From Flammeovirgaceae bacterium UBA1842 (GTDB lineage: Bacteria; Bacteroidota; Bacteroidia; Cytophagales; Cyclobacteriaceae), in the NCBI GenBank assembly GCA_002338655.1, contig DDIU01000051.1, forward strand, positions 9,669 to 73,668: a stretch of DNA of 64,000 nucleotides, read 5' to 3'. Below the pieces are notes generated by a model, which had not been told where the DNA came from, ran no database searches, and saw only the letters and a list, made by a program, of their open reading frames with translations. The position numbers and the translations under genes are program-made. This document shows positions 42,039 through 51,324 of this stretch, in pieces. Position 1 is the first letter of the stretch. The number at the start of each line of letters is the position of its first letter.

Positions 42039-43118
42039 TCAAAAACCAATCTGAACTCCTGATGAAGAATTCTGTTTCGCCCCTGTCACACTCGCAAGGC
42101 AGTTGGGCAAATTATTAATTTTCAATACCCCTAAAAATGCAAAAACAATGGCCTCTTTATAATCAATAATATCATCCTCTGGAATAATGATGCCCACTTC
42201 ACCATTGAGTGAAGTCTTTAGGCAGCTCATGAGATAGCTGTTTTTTGCTCCACCACCAGTCACCAATAATGAAGTGTTGGAATCAAGCTTGTTTTGGATG
42301 ATACTGGCCGCTATTTGTTGTGCTATATGTCTCACCGAAGTGTGAATCAAGTCCTCTAGCTTATAATTGCTCACATTTAAACCGTCAAAGTAATGCTTGT
42401 GAACCCACTCATACCCTAACGACTTTGGATAGCCGAGTTGATAGTACCCTAAACTGTTCCATTTATCCAACAGTGATGGAATAGGCTGACCTGAAGCTGC
42501 CAATTTGCCATCAGTATCATAAAGTTGGCCGTTTTTATTGGCCAGATAGTTGAGCAGCATATTGCATGGGGCTATGTCAAAGGCCCTTCTAACCCCAAGG
42601 GTATCATCAAAAGAAACATTGGCAATGCCCCCCAAATTTAGGCAGAAGTCCATGTTACTGAATAAATACTTATCGCCAACAGGTACCAAAGGAGCTCCTT
42701 GACCACCTAACGCCACATCCATACTCCTAAAATCACAAATTATCGGGATACCAGTCTCCGCATAAATCTGATGGCCGTTACCAATTTGTAGTGTTAACCC
42801 ATTTTCTGGTTGGTGAAAAACAGTATGGCCATGAGATGCAATAAAATCAACCACCCTTTCACCTTTAAAAGCATTTACTTGCTTACTGTACCATTTGCCC
42901 AATAAAACATCAAGGTTTGACAAATCCAACCCTGAAAGTACTGTTGATCTCGAAAGTAAGTCAATCGTTTCTGAAGGATAGGATATTGTTTTAGCATCCA
43001 ACAGCTCGAAAGTCCATGACTCCCCGCCTTTCTTAAATTTACAATAGGCCAAATCCAATCCATCCAGAGAGGTGCCAGACATCAGGCCAATTACATGATA
43101 TACAGATTTTTTTTTCAT
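42039..43118 (-). CDS. anmK: Anhydro-N-acetylmuramic acid kinase
   Basis: 359 residues starting MKKKSVYHVIGLMSGTSLDGLDLA, the ATP-binding signature of AnmK. CLNLGGIANVSF and the LLVTGGGAKNSYLM motif are also present. It phosphorylates 1,6-anhydroMurNAc with ring opening to MurNAc-6-P in peptidoglycan recycling, the product class released by lytic transglycosylases such as the MltF encoded at 7.7-9.2 kb. It is divergent from coaX. Confidence 0.95.
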   Translation of the reverse strand: MKKKSVYHVIGLMSGTSLDGLDLAYCKFKKGGESWTFELLDAKTISYPSETIDLLSRSTVLSGLDLSNLDVLLGKWYSKQVNAFKGERVVDFIASHGHTVFHQPENGLTLQIGNGHQIYAETGIPIICDFRSMDVALGGQGAPLVPVGDKYLFSNMDFCLNLGGIANVSFDDTLGVRRAFDIAPCNMLLNYLANKNGQLYDTDGKLAASGQPIPSLLDKWNSLGYYQLGYPKSLGYEWVHKHYFDGLNVSNYKLEDLIHTSVRHIAQQIAASIIQNKLDSNTSLLVTGGGAKNSYLMSCLKTSLNGEVGIIIPEDDIIDYKEAIVFAFLGVLKINNLPNCLASVTGAKQNSSSGVQIGF

Positions 43119-43226
43119 ACTTTTGATGTTCCTTTCAGAACGGGCATCAATGCTAACTTAATATTCATAAAACCACATGATCAAATTCATGTTTAGACAT
43201 GTGACGATGAAAATTAACTAATACAC

Positions 43227-43934
43227 ATGAATTTAGTAATCGATTTTGGCAATTCAGCAGGCAAAGCTGCTCTTTTTGAAAAAGAGGAGATTATTAAAAT
43301 ATTTAACCCTGTACGTCTAGAGGAAATATCTCACATTTATAATAGCCACCTAATTGATAATATATTAATTAGTTCAACTGGAGTTGATCCGGCAATGATA
43401 AATAAGCACGTTAATAACCAAGGGCAGATATTAAGCTATAAATCCAAATTGCCTTTTATTCTTGAATATAAAACCCCGGAAACACTAGGGTTGGATAGGA
43501 TTGCTGCTGTTGCAGGGGCCACTTTTCTATTTCCAGAAAAAAATTGCTTAGTCATAGACATGGGTACATGCATTACCTATGACGTGTTAATTGAGAACAA
43601 ACACCTTGGTGGTGGTATTTCACCTGGAATCAATATGCGTTTAAAAGCATTGCATACTTTTACCGCCAATTTACCGTTAGTAGAACTTCAGAATGAAGTA
43701 GCACTTGTTGGGGACACAACCCAATCTGCAATATTAAGCGGGGTAGTGAATGGAGTGAAAGCGGAAATAGAGGAAATTATTCGGATGTATAGTGACAATT
43801 ACGGAAGTTTGCAAATTATTATCTGCGGTGGTGACTGTGTTTTCTTTGAAAACAAGTTGAAAGCAAGCATATTTGCAGCCCCAGAATTGGTTTTAAGAGG
43901 ATTAAACGGGATTTTACAGTATAATGTATCATAA
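43227..43934 (+). CDS. coaX: Type III pantothenate kinase
   Basis: 235 residues of the ASKHA fold: phosphate-1 DFGNSAGKAALF, ETLGLDRIAAVAGA and phosphate-2 VIDMGTCITYDVL, GGGISPGINMRLKAL. It phosphorylates pantothenate, the first step of coenzyme A synthesis; type III enzymes resist CoA feedback and need a monovalent cation. The 3' end overlaps the outer-membrane protein gene by 11 bp. Confidence 0.96.
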   Translation: MNLVIDFGNSAGKAALFEKEEIIKIFNPVRLEEISHIYNSHLIDNILISSTGVDPAMINKHVNNQGQILSYKSKLPFILEYKTPETLGLDRIAAVAGATFLFPEKNCLVIDMGTCITYDVLIENKHLGGGISPGINMRLKALHTFTANLPLVELQNEVALVGDTTQSAILSGVVNGVKAEIEEIIRMYSDNYGSLQIIICGGDCVFFENKLKASIFAAPELVLRGLNGILQYNVS

Positions 43935-45204
43935 AATTTTTAGCCAGCTTGTTGCTGTTGTATTGATCGGGGGGATGACATCGTTGGCATATGGTCAAGC
44001 AACTAGATCACCATTCACTTCATTGGGTATTGGTGACATAATTGATCCTGCCTTAGCTCACAATCAGGGAAATGGTGGATTAGGCCTTAGTAATGGAAAT
44101 TACTGGAATTTAAATAATGTTAACCCAGCTTTGTTGCCTTATAATTCATTAACAGTGTTTACTGCAGGATTTATTGGCGCAAACAGGAAATTAAAAAATA
44201 GCACGGTTACTGAAAAAAATAAAGGGGGCAATCTGAATTACCTCATTACCTCATTCCCGGTAAAACCAGGGATCTGGACTACCTCAGTAGGGTTAACCCC
44301 TTACAGCAATGTAGATTACAAGTTTTCCTTTTCACAAACAGTAACAGGTTCTTCAGATACAGTTAATATCACCGAACAAGGAGCGGGCGGACTGAGTCAA
44401 TTTTATTGGTCAAACGGTGTGGCCATTAATAAATATGTCTCGGTGGGCTTAAAAGCCTCTTACATTTTCGGTTCAATAGAAAAGCAATTTTCAAACACAA
44501 TCCAAAATGTGGGCAATGTTTACACACCAATTGTAACTGACAGGATTATAGCTTCTGATTTTGCCTTCGGAACTGGCGTTACTTTCAATGTCGATTCAAT
44601 TTTTTCTTCAAGGATAAAATTTAAAGCCGGCCTTACTTATGATTTAGAATCCAACATAAAAACCAAGCATTTTCAAAGTTTTAACAGAGCCTTTAACAAC
44701 AATGCTTTAGATTCTGATACCCTTACCTATAAAGGTGGCTCAATTACAATTCCACAAGCGATAGGTGTAGGCATATCATTTAACCGGGGATTGAAGTGGA
44801 TGGTTGGAATGGATGTGAAAATGCAACAATGGGCAGACTTTAAGGATATTGACGGAAGTAATACCGATCTGGACAATTCCTTCAAAGTGATATTAGGTGG
44901 TGAATACACCCCAGATCCGCAATCGGTAACCAGTTATTTAAAACGTGTGACTTATCGGTTAGGTGGTAGTTATGAAAATACGCCCTATTTAGTAAATAAT
45001 AACGGGGCAATGGAGCAGGTGAAAGATGTTGGCATTAATTTTGGGTGGTCATTACCTGTAGGCAGGTTCTCTAGTTTCGATATGGCTTTCAAATTCGGGA
45101 AACGGGGAGACATTGCTAAAACCAATGTGCAAGAAAATTATTACAAAGTTTATCTGGGCATTACATTCAATGACCAGTGGTTTATTAAAAGGAAGTATGA
45201 TTAA
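43924..45204 (+). CDS. Outer-membrane beta-barrel protein, unknown function
   Basis: 426 residues with signal peptide (cleavage near SLAYGQA). The mature part shows alternating amphipathic strands with aromatic ends (GLKASYIFGSIEKQF, VKMQQWADFKDI, YRLGGSYENTPYL) and finishes YKVYLGITFNDQWFIKRKYD, consistent with a barrel of the FadL/PorV-like kind. The ATRSPFTSLGIGD start is typical of a conserved Bacteroidota family encoded after coaX. Function not known. Co-translated with coaX by overlap and followed 10 bp later by the TPR protein. Confidence 0.72.
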   Translation: MYHKIFSQLVAVVLIGGMTSLAYGQATRSPFTSLGIGDIIDPALAHNQGNGGLGLSNGNYWNLNNVNPALLPYNSLTVFTAGFIGANRKLKNSTVTEKNKGGNLNYLITSFPVKPGIWTTSVGLTPYSNVDYKFSFSQTVTGSSDTVNITEQGAGGLSQFYWSNGVAINKYVSVGLKASYIFGSIEKQFSNTIQNVGNVYTPIVTDRIIASDFAFGTGVTFNVDSIFSSRIKFKAGLTYDLESNIKTKHFQSFNRAFNNNALDSDTLTYKGGSITIPQAIGVGISFNRGLKWMVGMDVKMQQWADFKDIDGSNTDLDNSFKVILGGEYTPDPQSVTSYLKRVTYRLGGSYENTPYLVNNNGAMEQVKDVGINFGWSLPVGRFSSFDMAFKFGKRGDIAKTNVQENYYKVYLGITFNDQWFIKRKYD

Positions 45205-45214
45205 TATAAGTATT

Positions 45215-46513
45215 ATGAAAAAATCAATTGTGAAACACATCTTACTAGGTATTGCATTCTCAGCACAGGTTGGCTTGGTAAGCGCACAGTGTGATGATTG
45301 GAAATGGCCTGAAGATAGGTCTACAGCCGAAGAAAAGAATGTGTTGTATACTGATGCACTAAGAAATAGCCATTTCGAAGCTGCCAAAAAACCTCACCAG
45401 TGGTTACTTCAACATGCCCCTGATTTAAATACAGCTATTTATATCAATGGAGAAAAAATATATAAAGGCTTAATCGAGAGCACCAAGGATGAAGCCAAAC
45501 AACAGGTATATTTTGACTCGTTAATGTTAATGTATGACATGCGAATGAAATATTGTGGGGAAGAGGCAGCCGTAATCGTAAGAAAGGCCTATGAGTCATA
45601 CCGACAAAATATCAGGAAGAAAGACGAGCTAAAAAATATATTGGATCTGTTTGATAAAGCCTATGAGCTAAATGGCAATGATCTTGATTATTATGTATTG
45701 CTACCATATATGAGTGTAGTAGTATATAATGCTCAGTATTTGAAGAATCTGTCTGAAGAGCAAATCCTCGATCGTTATGACAAGATAATGGGTGTTATAG
45801 ACTATCAGATCAGTCAGGATAAAAACAAAGAGAAACTACTGGATTATAAAGGTAAAGTAGATGGCCTTTTGGTAAAGGTGGTAACTGTTGATTGTGATTT
45901 TGTTAGAAATAATTTAGGCCCAAAATTTAAGGCAAACCCTAATGATTTGAAATTGGCGAAGAAAGTATTTGGTTTCATGCTCAATGGAAAATGTACTGAT
46001 GATCCAATGTGGTTAGAAGCTGGTAAAAGAATTCAGGAAAAAGAACCTGAATATGGACTGGCCAAGAACATTGGGGTAAAACTTAAAGGGGTAAATGATG
46101 CTGAAGCTGAAAAATATTTCAATCAGGCCATTAGCTTAACTGATGACCCAAGCAACAAGGCAGATATGTATATCCAATTAGGAACCATGCGCTCAGGCTC
46201 AGCCTCCAGGGATTTTTATAGAAAGGCCCTTGCAGCGGACCCTACGAAAAAAGATGCCTATACAGCAATTGGCTACCTATACTACCAAAGTGCTGAAAGT
46301 TGTGCAGGAAAAACGGATATCGTAAAAGACAGGGCCGTATATCTTGCCGCTTATGATATGTTTGAGAGGGCTGGTAATGCTAAAATGATGGCCGCTGCCA
46401 AAGAGCAATTTCCTTCAAAAGAAGAGGTTTTTACTTATAACTATACCGCTGGAGATAATATTACCGTAGACTGCTGGATAGGCGAAACTACCGTAATAAG
46501 GACCAGGGACTAA
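45215..46513 (+). CDS. Secreted tetratricopeptide-repeat-like protein
   Basis: 432 residues from the ATG at 45215; longer in-frame starts (45113, 45197) fall within the preceding gene and lack a signal peptide, while MKKSIVKHILLGIAFSAQ is one (cleavage near VSAQ). The remainder is helical with TPR-like hairpins at about 285-385 (EAEKYFNQAISLTDD, ASRDFYRKALAADPT). It contains several cysteines. It is probably a periplasmic or outer-membrane-associated scaffold; the link with the upstream barrel protein suggests an envelope role. Function unknown. Confidence 0.7.
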   Translation: MKKSIVKHILLGIAFSAQVGLVSAQCDDWKWPEDRSTAEEKNVLYTDALRNSHFEAAKKPHQWLLQHAPDLNTAIYINGEKIYKGLIESTKDEAKQQVYFDSLMLMYDMRMKYCGEEAAVIVRKAYESYRQNIRKKDELKNILDLFDKAYELNGNDLDYYVLLPYMSVVVYNAQYLKNLSEEQILDRYDKIMGVIDYQISQDKNKEKLLDYKGKVDGLLVKVVTVDCDFVRNNLGPKFKANPNDLKLAKKVFGFMLNGKCTDDPMWLEAGKRIQEKEPEYGLAKNIGVKLKGVNDAEAEKYFNQAISLTDDPSNKADMYIQLGTMRSGSASRDFYRKALAADPTKKDAYTAIGYLYYQSAESCAGKTDIVKDRAVYLAAYDMFERAGNAKMMAAAKEQFPSKEEVFTYNYTAGDNITVDCWIGETTVIRTRD

Positions 46514-46527
46514 CCAAATATGATTAT

Positions 46528-46564
46528 AAAAAAGGCCATGGAAACATTTCTATGGCCTTTTTTT
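46528..46564 (+). terminator. Intrinsic terminator after the TPR protein gene
   Basis: aaaaaaggccat - 12 nt - atggcctttttt followed by TG. The T-tract reaches the start of lptC at 46569, so lptC needs a start site inside or just after the hairpin, or read-through. Confidence 0.85.
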
Positions 46565-46568
46565 GAAT

Positions 46569-47093
46569 ATGAGACTCTTGATATACATATCGCTAATTTT
46601 GGTATTATCGGCTTGTGGTAATACCGATAAGGAAATAGACGACCTGAAACCATACGATGGCCCTATTAACGTGGCGGAAGACATGGTGCTCTATAGGAGT
46701 GAGAATGCGATAGTCAAGGTAAAGCTCATAACACCAAAATTAATGGAGTTTGCCAATGGTAACCGTGACTTCCCAGAAGGGGTTTATATGGAGTTTTATG
46801 ATGAAGAGGGAAAAATGACTTCTACTTTGAAAGCAAATGAAGCTACTTATTTTAAGGAAGAGGACCATTGGCGAGGTCGCGGTGATGTTGAAGTAAAAAA
46901 TGTGGTTACCAAAGAGCAATTAAACACAGAAGAACTTTTTTGGAAACCCTCCGAAGAAAGGATTTTCACCGAAAAATTTGTAACCATTAGACTCCCAGAC
47001 CAAGTACTTTATGGAAAAGGGCTTGAGGCAAAACAGGATTTTACAGAATATACAATCAAACAACCTGAAGGGGAATTTTATATTGATGAATAA
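46569..47093 (+). CDS. lptC: LPS export periplasmic lipoprotein LptC
   Basis: 174 residues from the ATG at 46569 (a TTG at 46563 lies in the terminator). Lipobox VLSACGNT replaces the membrane anchor of E. coli LptC. The LptC/OstA-like beta-jellyroll is visible as VKLITPKLMEFANG, VYMEFYDEEGKMTSTLKANEATYF and LFWKPSEERIFTEKFVTI. It links the LptBFG extractor to the periplasmic LptA bridge for lipopolysaccharide transport. It overlaps the next small gene by 8 bp. Confidence 0.88.
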   Translation: MRLLIYISLILVLSACGNTDKEIDDLKPYDGPINVAEDMVLYRSENAIVKVKLITPKLMEFANGNRDFPEGVYMEFYDEEGKMTSTLKANEATYFKEEDHWRGRGDVEVKNVVTKEQLNTEELFWKPSEERIFTEKFVTIRLPDQVLYGKGLEAKQDFTEYTIKQPEGEFYIDE

Positions 47094-47262
47094 ATTATCT
47101 ACCACACTCCTATTTTCTGCTACTGTCGCTTGCTTCATTATTGGAGTTCATCAAACGATCACTTTAGGGTTCACCTATTCCTATTGGATTTTTATGTTAA
47201 CGATAAGTCTGCTATTTTTATATCAATTGCTGAAATCAAAAGATAGTTCTTCGAACAAATAA
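47086..47262 (+). CDS. Small two-helix membrane protein
   Basis: 58 residues from the ATG at 47086 (upstream in-frame codons belong to lptC's other frame). Two hydrophobic segments (about 6-24 and 30-48) and a short charged tail KSKDSSSNK. It overlaps lptC by 8 bp and shares one base with the CNNM gene (TAATG), so it is tightly embedded in the operon and probably real. I do not recognise a family. Confidence 0.6.
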   Translation: MNKLSTTLLFSATVACFIIGVHQTITLGFTYSYWIFMLTISLLFLYQLLKSKDSSSNK

Positions 47263-48536
47263 TGGAATTAAACATTTTATTGCCAATACTGGCGACCTTA
47301 ATGCTCTCTGCTTTTTTTTCGGGTATTGAGATTGCATTTGTATCTGCAGATCGGCTACATATAGAACTTCAAAATAAAAAAGGGGTTTGGACAGGTAAAA
47401 TTATTTCAAAATTTATCCAAAATGCTTCCCGTTTTATAAGCACCACCTTAGTTGGCAATACACTGGCACTGGTCGTTTATGGTATTTATATGGCTAGGTT
47501 ACTGGATCCAATTATTAGGAATTCTTTACCAGAGATACTATTGAATGAGCCCCTTGTAATGATCTCACAAACGGTGTTGTCCACTTTGATTGTGCTATTT
47601 ACGGCTGAATTCCTCCCAAAAAGCATCTTTATGATCAATCCGAATTGGATGCTTACCATTTTTGCCCTGCCCATGGACATTATCTACAGGGTTATGTACC
47701 CAGTGGTTATGTTGGTAGTATCACTGTCAAAACTCATCATCACTAAAGTGCTTCAACAAAAATATGAGGAAGACAAGCCCGCTTTCAGGCTTACAGATTT
47801 AAATAATTATATAAAAAACACGCTGCTGGCAGATGAAGAAACCAATATAGAAGTAGATACAAAAATTTTCAATAATGCGCTTGAATTTAAAACCATAAGA
47901 ATAAGGGAATGTATGTTGCCACGAACTGAAATTATAGCCGTGGATATTGCAGATACTATAGAAGACCTTAAAAAAGCGTTTATTGAAAGTGGTCATTCTA
48001 AAATATTGGTTTACCGTGATTCCATTGATGACGTGATCGGCTACTGTCACTCTTTAGAACTATTCAAAAAACCAAAGACTATCAATGAAATCCTCACACC
48101 CATCCTTATAGTTCCGGAAACTATGCTTGCCAATGAGCTGATGATCCAGTTCATTACAGAAAGAAAAAGTCTGGCACTCGTAGTGGACGAATTTGGTGGC
48201 ACTTCAGGTATAGTGAGCATTGAAGATATCATAGAAGAGATATTTGGTGAAATTCAGGATGAACATGACGTTGAAGACTGGATAGAACAGGAAATTGATG
48301 AGCGTACCTACATTTTTAGTGCGCGTCATGAGATTGATTACCTTAATGATAAATATGGATGGAATTTGCCAATTGGTGATTATGAAACTTTGGGTGGATT
48401 GATATTATCATTAACGGAAGACCTACCTAAAGTGGGTGATGTGATTGAGCTTGACCCCTATACATTCATAATACAATCAACCCACGATATTAGAATTGAC
48501 ACCTTGAAACTTCTGGTAAGCGACCAGGCAGATTGA
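47262..48536 (+). CDS. Hemolysin/CorC-type CNNM-CBS membrane protein
   Basis: 424 residues: CNNM (DUF21) domain with about four membrane segments (1-190), a CBS pair (about 205-330; MLPRTEIIAVDIADTIEDL and ALVVDEFGGTSGIVSIEDIIEEI) and a C-terminal CorC_HlyC domain (DYETLGGLILSL). The family is linked to divalent cation (Mg2+/Co2+) transport; the Bacteroidota homologue GldE affects gliding, and this protein could be close to it. Tightly coupled to lptC and the small membrane gene. Confidence 0.9.
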   Translation: MELNILLPILATLMLSAFFSGIEIAFVSADRLHIELQNKKGVWTGKIISKFIQNASRFISTTLVGNTLALVVYGIYMARLLDPIIRNSLPEILLNEPLVMISQTVLSTLIVLFTAEFLPKSIFMINPNWMLTIFALPMDIIYRVMYPVVMLVVSLSKLIITKVLQQKYEEDKPAFRLTDLNNYIKNTLLADEETNIEVDTKIFNNALEFKTIRIRECMLPRTEIIAVDIADTIEDLKKAFIESGHSKILVYRDSIDDVIGYCHSLELFKKPKTINEILTPILIVPETMLANELMIQFITERKSLALVVDEFGGTSGIVSIEDIIEEIFGEIQDEHDVEDWIEQEIDERTYIFSARHEIDYLNDKYGWNLPIGDYETLGGLILSLTEDLPKVGDVIELDPYTFIIQSTHDIRIDTLKLLVSDQAD

Positions 48537-48573
48537 TGGAATAATTAAAAATCTCTATACCTTTTTTAGTTAG

Positions 48574-48604
48574 TTTGATATTAGGGATATACTCATTAAA
48601 TTTG
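48574..48604 (+). promoter_or_regulatory. Bacteroidota-type promoter of the PpiD gene (TTTG-N19-TAAATTTG)
   Basis: TTTG at 48574-48577, exactly 19 nt, and TAAATTTG at 48597-48604, the same geometry as the atpD promoter. It is 39 nt before the ATG at 48644. Confidence 0.75.
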
Positions 48605-48643
48605 CGCCTCTTTTATACTTAAGTAAGTAACATAATTAGCAAA

Positions 48644-50731
48644 ATGGCATTAATAAACACGTTGAGAAATAAGATGGGAAAATTCATAGTTGCGGCTGTA
48701 GCCATAGCAATTATGTCTTTCGTGATGGCTGACCTATTTGGCCCTAACTCAACCATAATGGGTGGTGGAAATGATGTAGGTGAAATAGCCGGAAAAACCA
48801 TAACCCTTAAAGAATTTCAGAGTACTGTTCAGGAACGGGAAAATAGCTATGCGCTGAACACCAACAGGCAACCTACCGAAAATGAACGCCCAACCATTCG
48901 TCAACAAGCATGGGATTTGTTGATCGCCAAATATGCTTTTCAGAAGCAATATGACAAAGTTGGTGTACAGGTAACAGATGAAGAAGTATGGGATATGTTA
49001 CAGGGTAAAAACATAAACCCTGGCTTGGAGCAGGCATTCACAAATCCACAAACTGGACAATATGACCGTGACCAATTTTTAAACTATCTTCAGCAATTGC
49101 CAACCCTCCCTCAAGAAGCACAGGTAAGGTGGGAGCTTTTCAAAAAAGATCTGGTACCAGGAAGAACCAGATTGAAGTATGAAAACCTATTGGTTAAGTC
49201 AAATTACGTTACTACCGCAGAAGCTAAGAGAGAATATGGCAATCAGAATGATGTAGCTGAAATAAAATATTTATATGTGCCTTATTATGCAGTAAGCGAC
49301 TCCTCAGTAGCAATTGATAACAGTGCATTGAAGACCTATTACAACAATAACAAGGAGCGATATAAGGTAGAACATACGAAGTCGTTGAAATATGTTTCCT
49401 TTCAAGTAATCCCTTCTGCGGATGATTCTACATTTGTAAGGGAAGATTTACTGACGCTAAAGGAAGAATTTAGCAGGGTTAAAGATGATTCAGTCTTTGC
49501 TGGTCTGCATTCAGATGGGAATTCATTCTTCGGAAAATATAATCCAGGGAATTTGCCGTTACAATTAAAAGCCAATATCGCAAACCTGTCAAAGGGAGAC
49601 GTTAGAGGGCCATATCTAGACAATGATGGCTTTAAGCTATATAAAATAACGGATATCTTTCAAGATACTATAAGCTATGCAAAAGCGAGTCATATTCTTA
49701 TCAAAGGTGATGACGATGAAGCCAAAGCTGAAGCTAGGGATATTTTAAATCAAATTAAAAATGGTGCCGATTTTGCCGTTATGGCCAGAGAACATGGTAC
49801 TGATGGAACTTCAACGAGAGGTGGGGACCTAGGATGGTTTGAATCGGGTAAAATGGTTTCCGAATTTGAAGATGCTGTATTTAGTGCCAAAAAAGTAGGC
49901 CTATTGAATGATGTGGTTAAAACTCAGTTTGGCTATCACATCATCAAAGTAGATGAATTGAAAAACAATACAGCTTACAAAATTGCCACTATCGAAAGGG
50001 ATATCTTACCTAGTGACCAGACAATCAATAGTGCATTTACTAAAGCTGATCTATTCGCAGCTAATGTAGATGACATCAAATCATTTGAAGAGCAGGCCAA
50101 AGCTGACACAATTGCTGTTTTAGCCGCCCCAAAACTGAAATCAAACGATCGAAGAATTGGTGCTTTGGGTGATGCGAGACAAATTGTTCAATGGCTATTT
50201 TCTGATGCGTCAACAGGCGATATTTCAAGAGTATTTGAACTAGACGATACTTACGTTGTAGCTGTAATGACTGGTGAAGTAGAAAAAGGTTATCAATCAC
50301 TGGAAAACGTAAAGGCTGAAATAACTGTAAAGGTTAAGAATGAAGCTAAGGGTAATCAAATAATCTCAAAATTAAGTGGCCTAACGGGCAGTCTGGAAGA
50401 AATGGCTACTGCTTATGGCTCAGACGCTAATGTATATAGCTCTAGCGATCTGCTTTTAAGTGCCACTTCATTACCAACTGTGGGATTCGATCCGGTAGCA
50501 GTAGGTACCGCTTTTTCATTGGAAGCAGGAGAAACAAGTAAGCCTTTTGCCGGTGAAAATGGTGTGTTGATTATCCTTATGGAAAACAAAACCATAGCAC
50601 CTGAAATTGCTGACTACGCAACTTATAAAAATCAGGTTTTACAAAGAATCAATGGCCAGGTAGGTTACAACATTACTGAAGCCATTAAAGAAAATGCCAA
50701 CATCGTAGATGAAAGATATAGAGTCTACTAA
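48644..50731 (+). CDS. ppiD: Peptidylprolyl isomerase, PpiD/SurA type
   Basis: 695 residues. A single N-terminal membrane anchor (about 12-30), SurA_N_3-type chaperone region (about 40-180), one parvulin PPIase domain (about 345-440; AKASHILIKGDD, GGDLGWFESGKMVSEFEDAVF and TQFGYHIIKVDE), and a second chaperone-like C-terminal part with a degenerate parvulin region. It helps fold outer-membrane and secreted proteins in the periplasm. It has its own strong promoter and a terminator. Confidence 0.93.
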   Translation: MALINTLRNKMGKFIVAAVAIAIMSFVMADLFGPNSTIMGGGNDVGEIAGKTITLKEFQSTVQERENSYALNTNRQPTENERPTIRQQAWDLLIAKYAFQKQYDKVGVQVTDEEVWDMLQGKNINPGLEQAFTNPQTGQYDRDQFLNYLQQLPTLPQEAQVRWELFKKDLVPGRTRLKYENLLVKSNYVTTAEAKREYGNQNDVAEIKYLYVPYYAVSDSSVAIDNSALKTYYNNNKERYKVEHTKSLKYVSFQVIPSADDSTFVREDLLTLKEEFSRVKDDSVFAGLHSDGNSFFGKYNPGNLPLQLKANIANLSKGDVRGPYLDNDGFKLYKITDIFQDTISYAKASHILIKGDDDEAKAEARDILNQIKNGADFAVMAREHGTDGTSTRGGDLGWFESGKMVSEFEDAVFSAKKVGLLNDVVKTQFGYHIIKVDELKNNTAYKIATIERDILPSDQTINSAFTKADLFAANVDDIKSFEEQAKADTIAVLAAPKLKSNDRRIGALGDARQIVQWLFSDASTGDISRVFELDDTYVVAVMTGEVEKGYQSLENVKAEITVKVKNEAKGNQIISKLSGLTGSLEEMATAYGSDANVYSSSDLLLSATSLPTVGFDPVAVGTAFSLEAGETSKPFAGENGVLIILMENKTIAPEIADYATYKNQVLQRINGQVGYNITEAIKENANIVDERYRVY

Positions 50732-50758
50732 GTCAGTAAATAAAAACATATTGGTTAG

Positions 50759-50785
50759 AAAGCGGGATATTTGTCCCGCTTTTGT
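50759..50785 (+). terminator. Intrinsic terminator after ppiD
   Basis: aaagcggga - tatttg - tcccgctttt, followed by GTTATTTT. Perfect 9-bp stem, 28 nt after the stop. Confidence 0.9.
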
Positions 50786-50806
50786 TATTTTAAGAAAAAA
50801 GGAATT

Positions 50807-51070
50807 ATGGACGGAAAATCTATAGCTTCATTTAAGGAAAAGTTAGAAAAGGAATATAACTGGCCGGCTTTATATGTTTTTAAATTCATTGTGCCCCGGG
50901 GTAAAGAAGACGAAATAAAAAATCTTTTCATCCACCATGAAGTTTCTGAAAAAGCCTCCAGCAAAGGCAACTATGTAAGTATCACTTCGAAAGTAATGGC
51001 CCAGTCGAGCGAAAAGGTGATTGAATACTATCTGGCTGCCAATGAAGTAGAAGGGGTAATAGCCCTATAA
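50807..51070 (+). CDS. DUF493 family (YbeD-like) protein
   Basis: 87 residues from the ATG at 50807, after AAAAAAGGAATT; the upstream in-frame extension lies in the ppiD terminator. WPALYVFKFIVPRGKEDEIKNLF and the SKGNYVSITSKVMAQS segment match the DUF493/YbeD ferredoxin-like fold. Small cytoplasmic, possibly regulatory ACT-like protein; function not established. Followed 13 bp later by the dehydratase gene. Confidence 0.85.
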   Translation: MDGKSIASFKEKLEKEYNWPALYVFKFIVPRGKEDEIKNLFIHHEVSEKASSKGNYVSITSKVMAQSSEKVIEYYLAANEVEGVIAL

Positions 51071-51083
51071 AAAATTTTCAATT

Positions 51084-51314
51084 ATGTGGAAAGAAGAAAA
51101 CAACACGTTAACTAAAACTTTTGAGTTTAAGGATTTTATAACTGCCTTTGGCTTCATGGCTAAAGTAGCTATAGTGGCAGAAAAAATGAATCACCACCCT
51201 AATTGGAGTAATGTCTATAATAAGGTAACGTTTGCTCTCAATACACATGATGCTGGTGATACGGTTACCGACAAAGACCATCGGTTAGCTGCAGAGATAG
51301 ATAAGCTGGCTTAA
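51084..51314 (+). CDS. phhB: 4a-hydroxytetrahydrobiopterin (pterin-4a-carbinolamine) dehydratase
   Basis: 76 residues, the short form of the DCoH/PCD family. The active-site motif EKMNHHPNWSNVYNKV contains the HH-P-W pattern, and the DKDHRLAAEID end supplies the last histidine. It dehydrates 4a-hydroxytetrahydrobiopterin to the quinonoid dihydro form, recycling the cofactor of aromatic amino acid hydroxylases. No phenylalanine hydroxylase is in the window. Confidence 0.92.
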   Translation: MWKEENNTLTKTFEFKDFITAFGFMAKVAIVAEKMNHHPNWSNVYNKVTFALNTHDAGDTVTDKDHRLAAEIDKLA

Positions 51315-51324
51315 TAAGAATACC

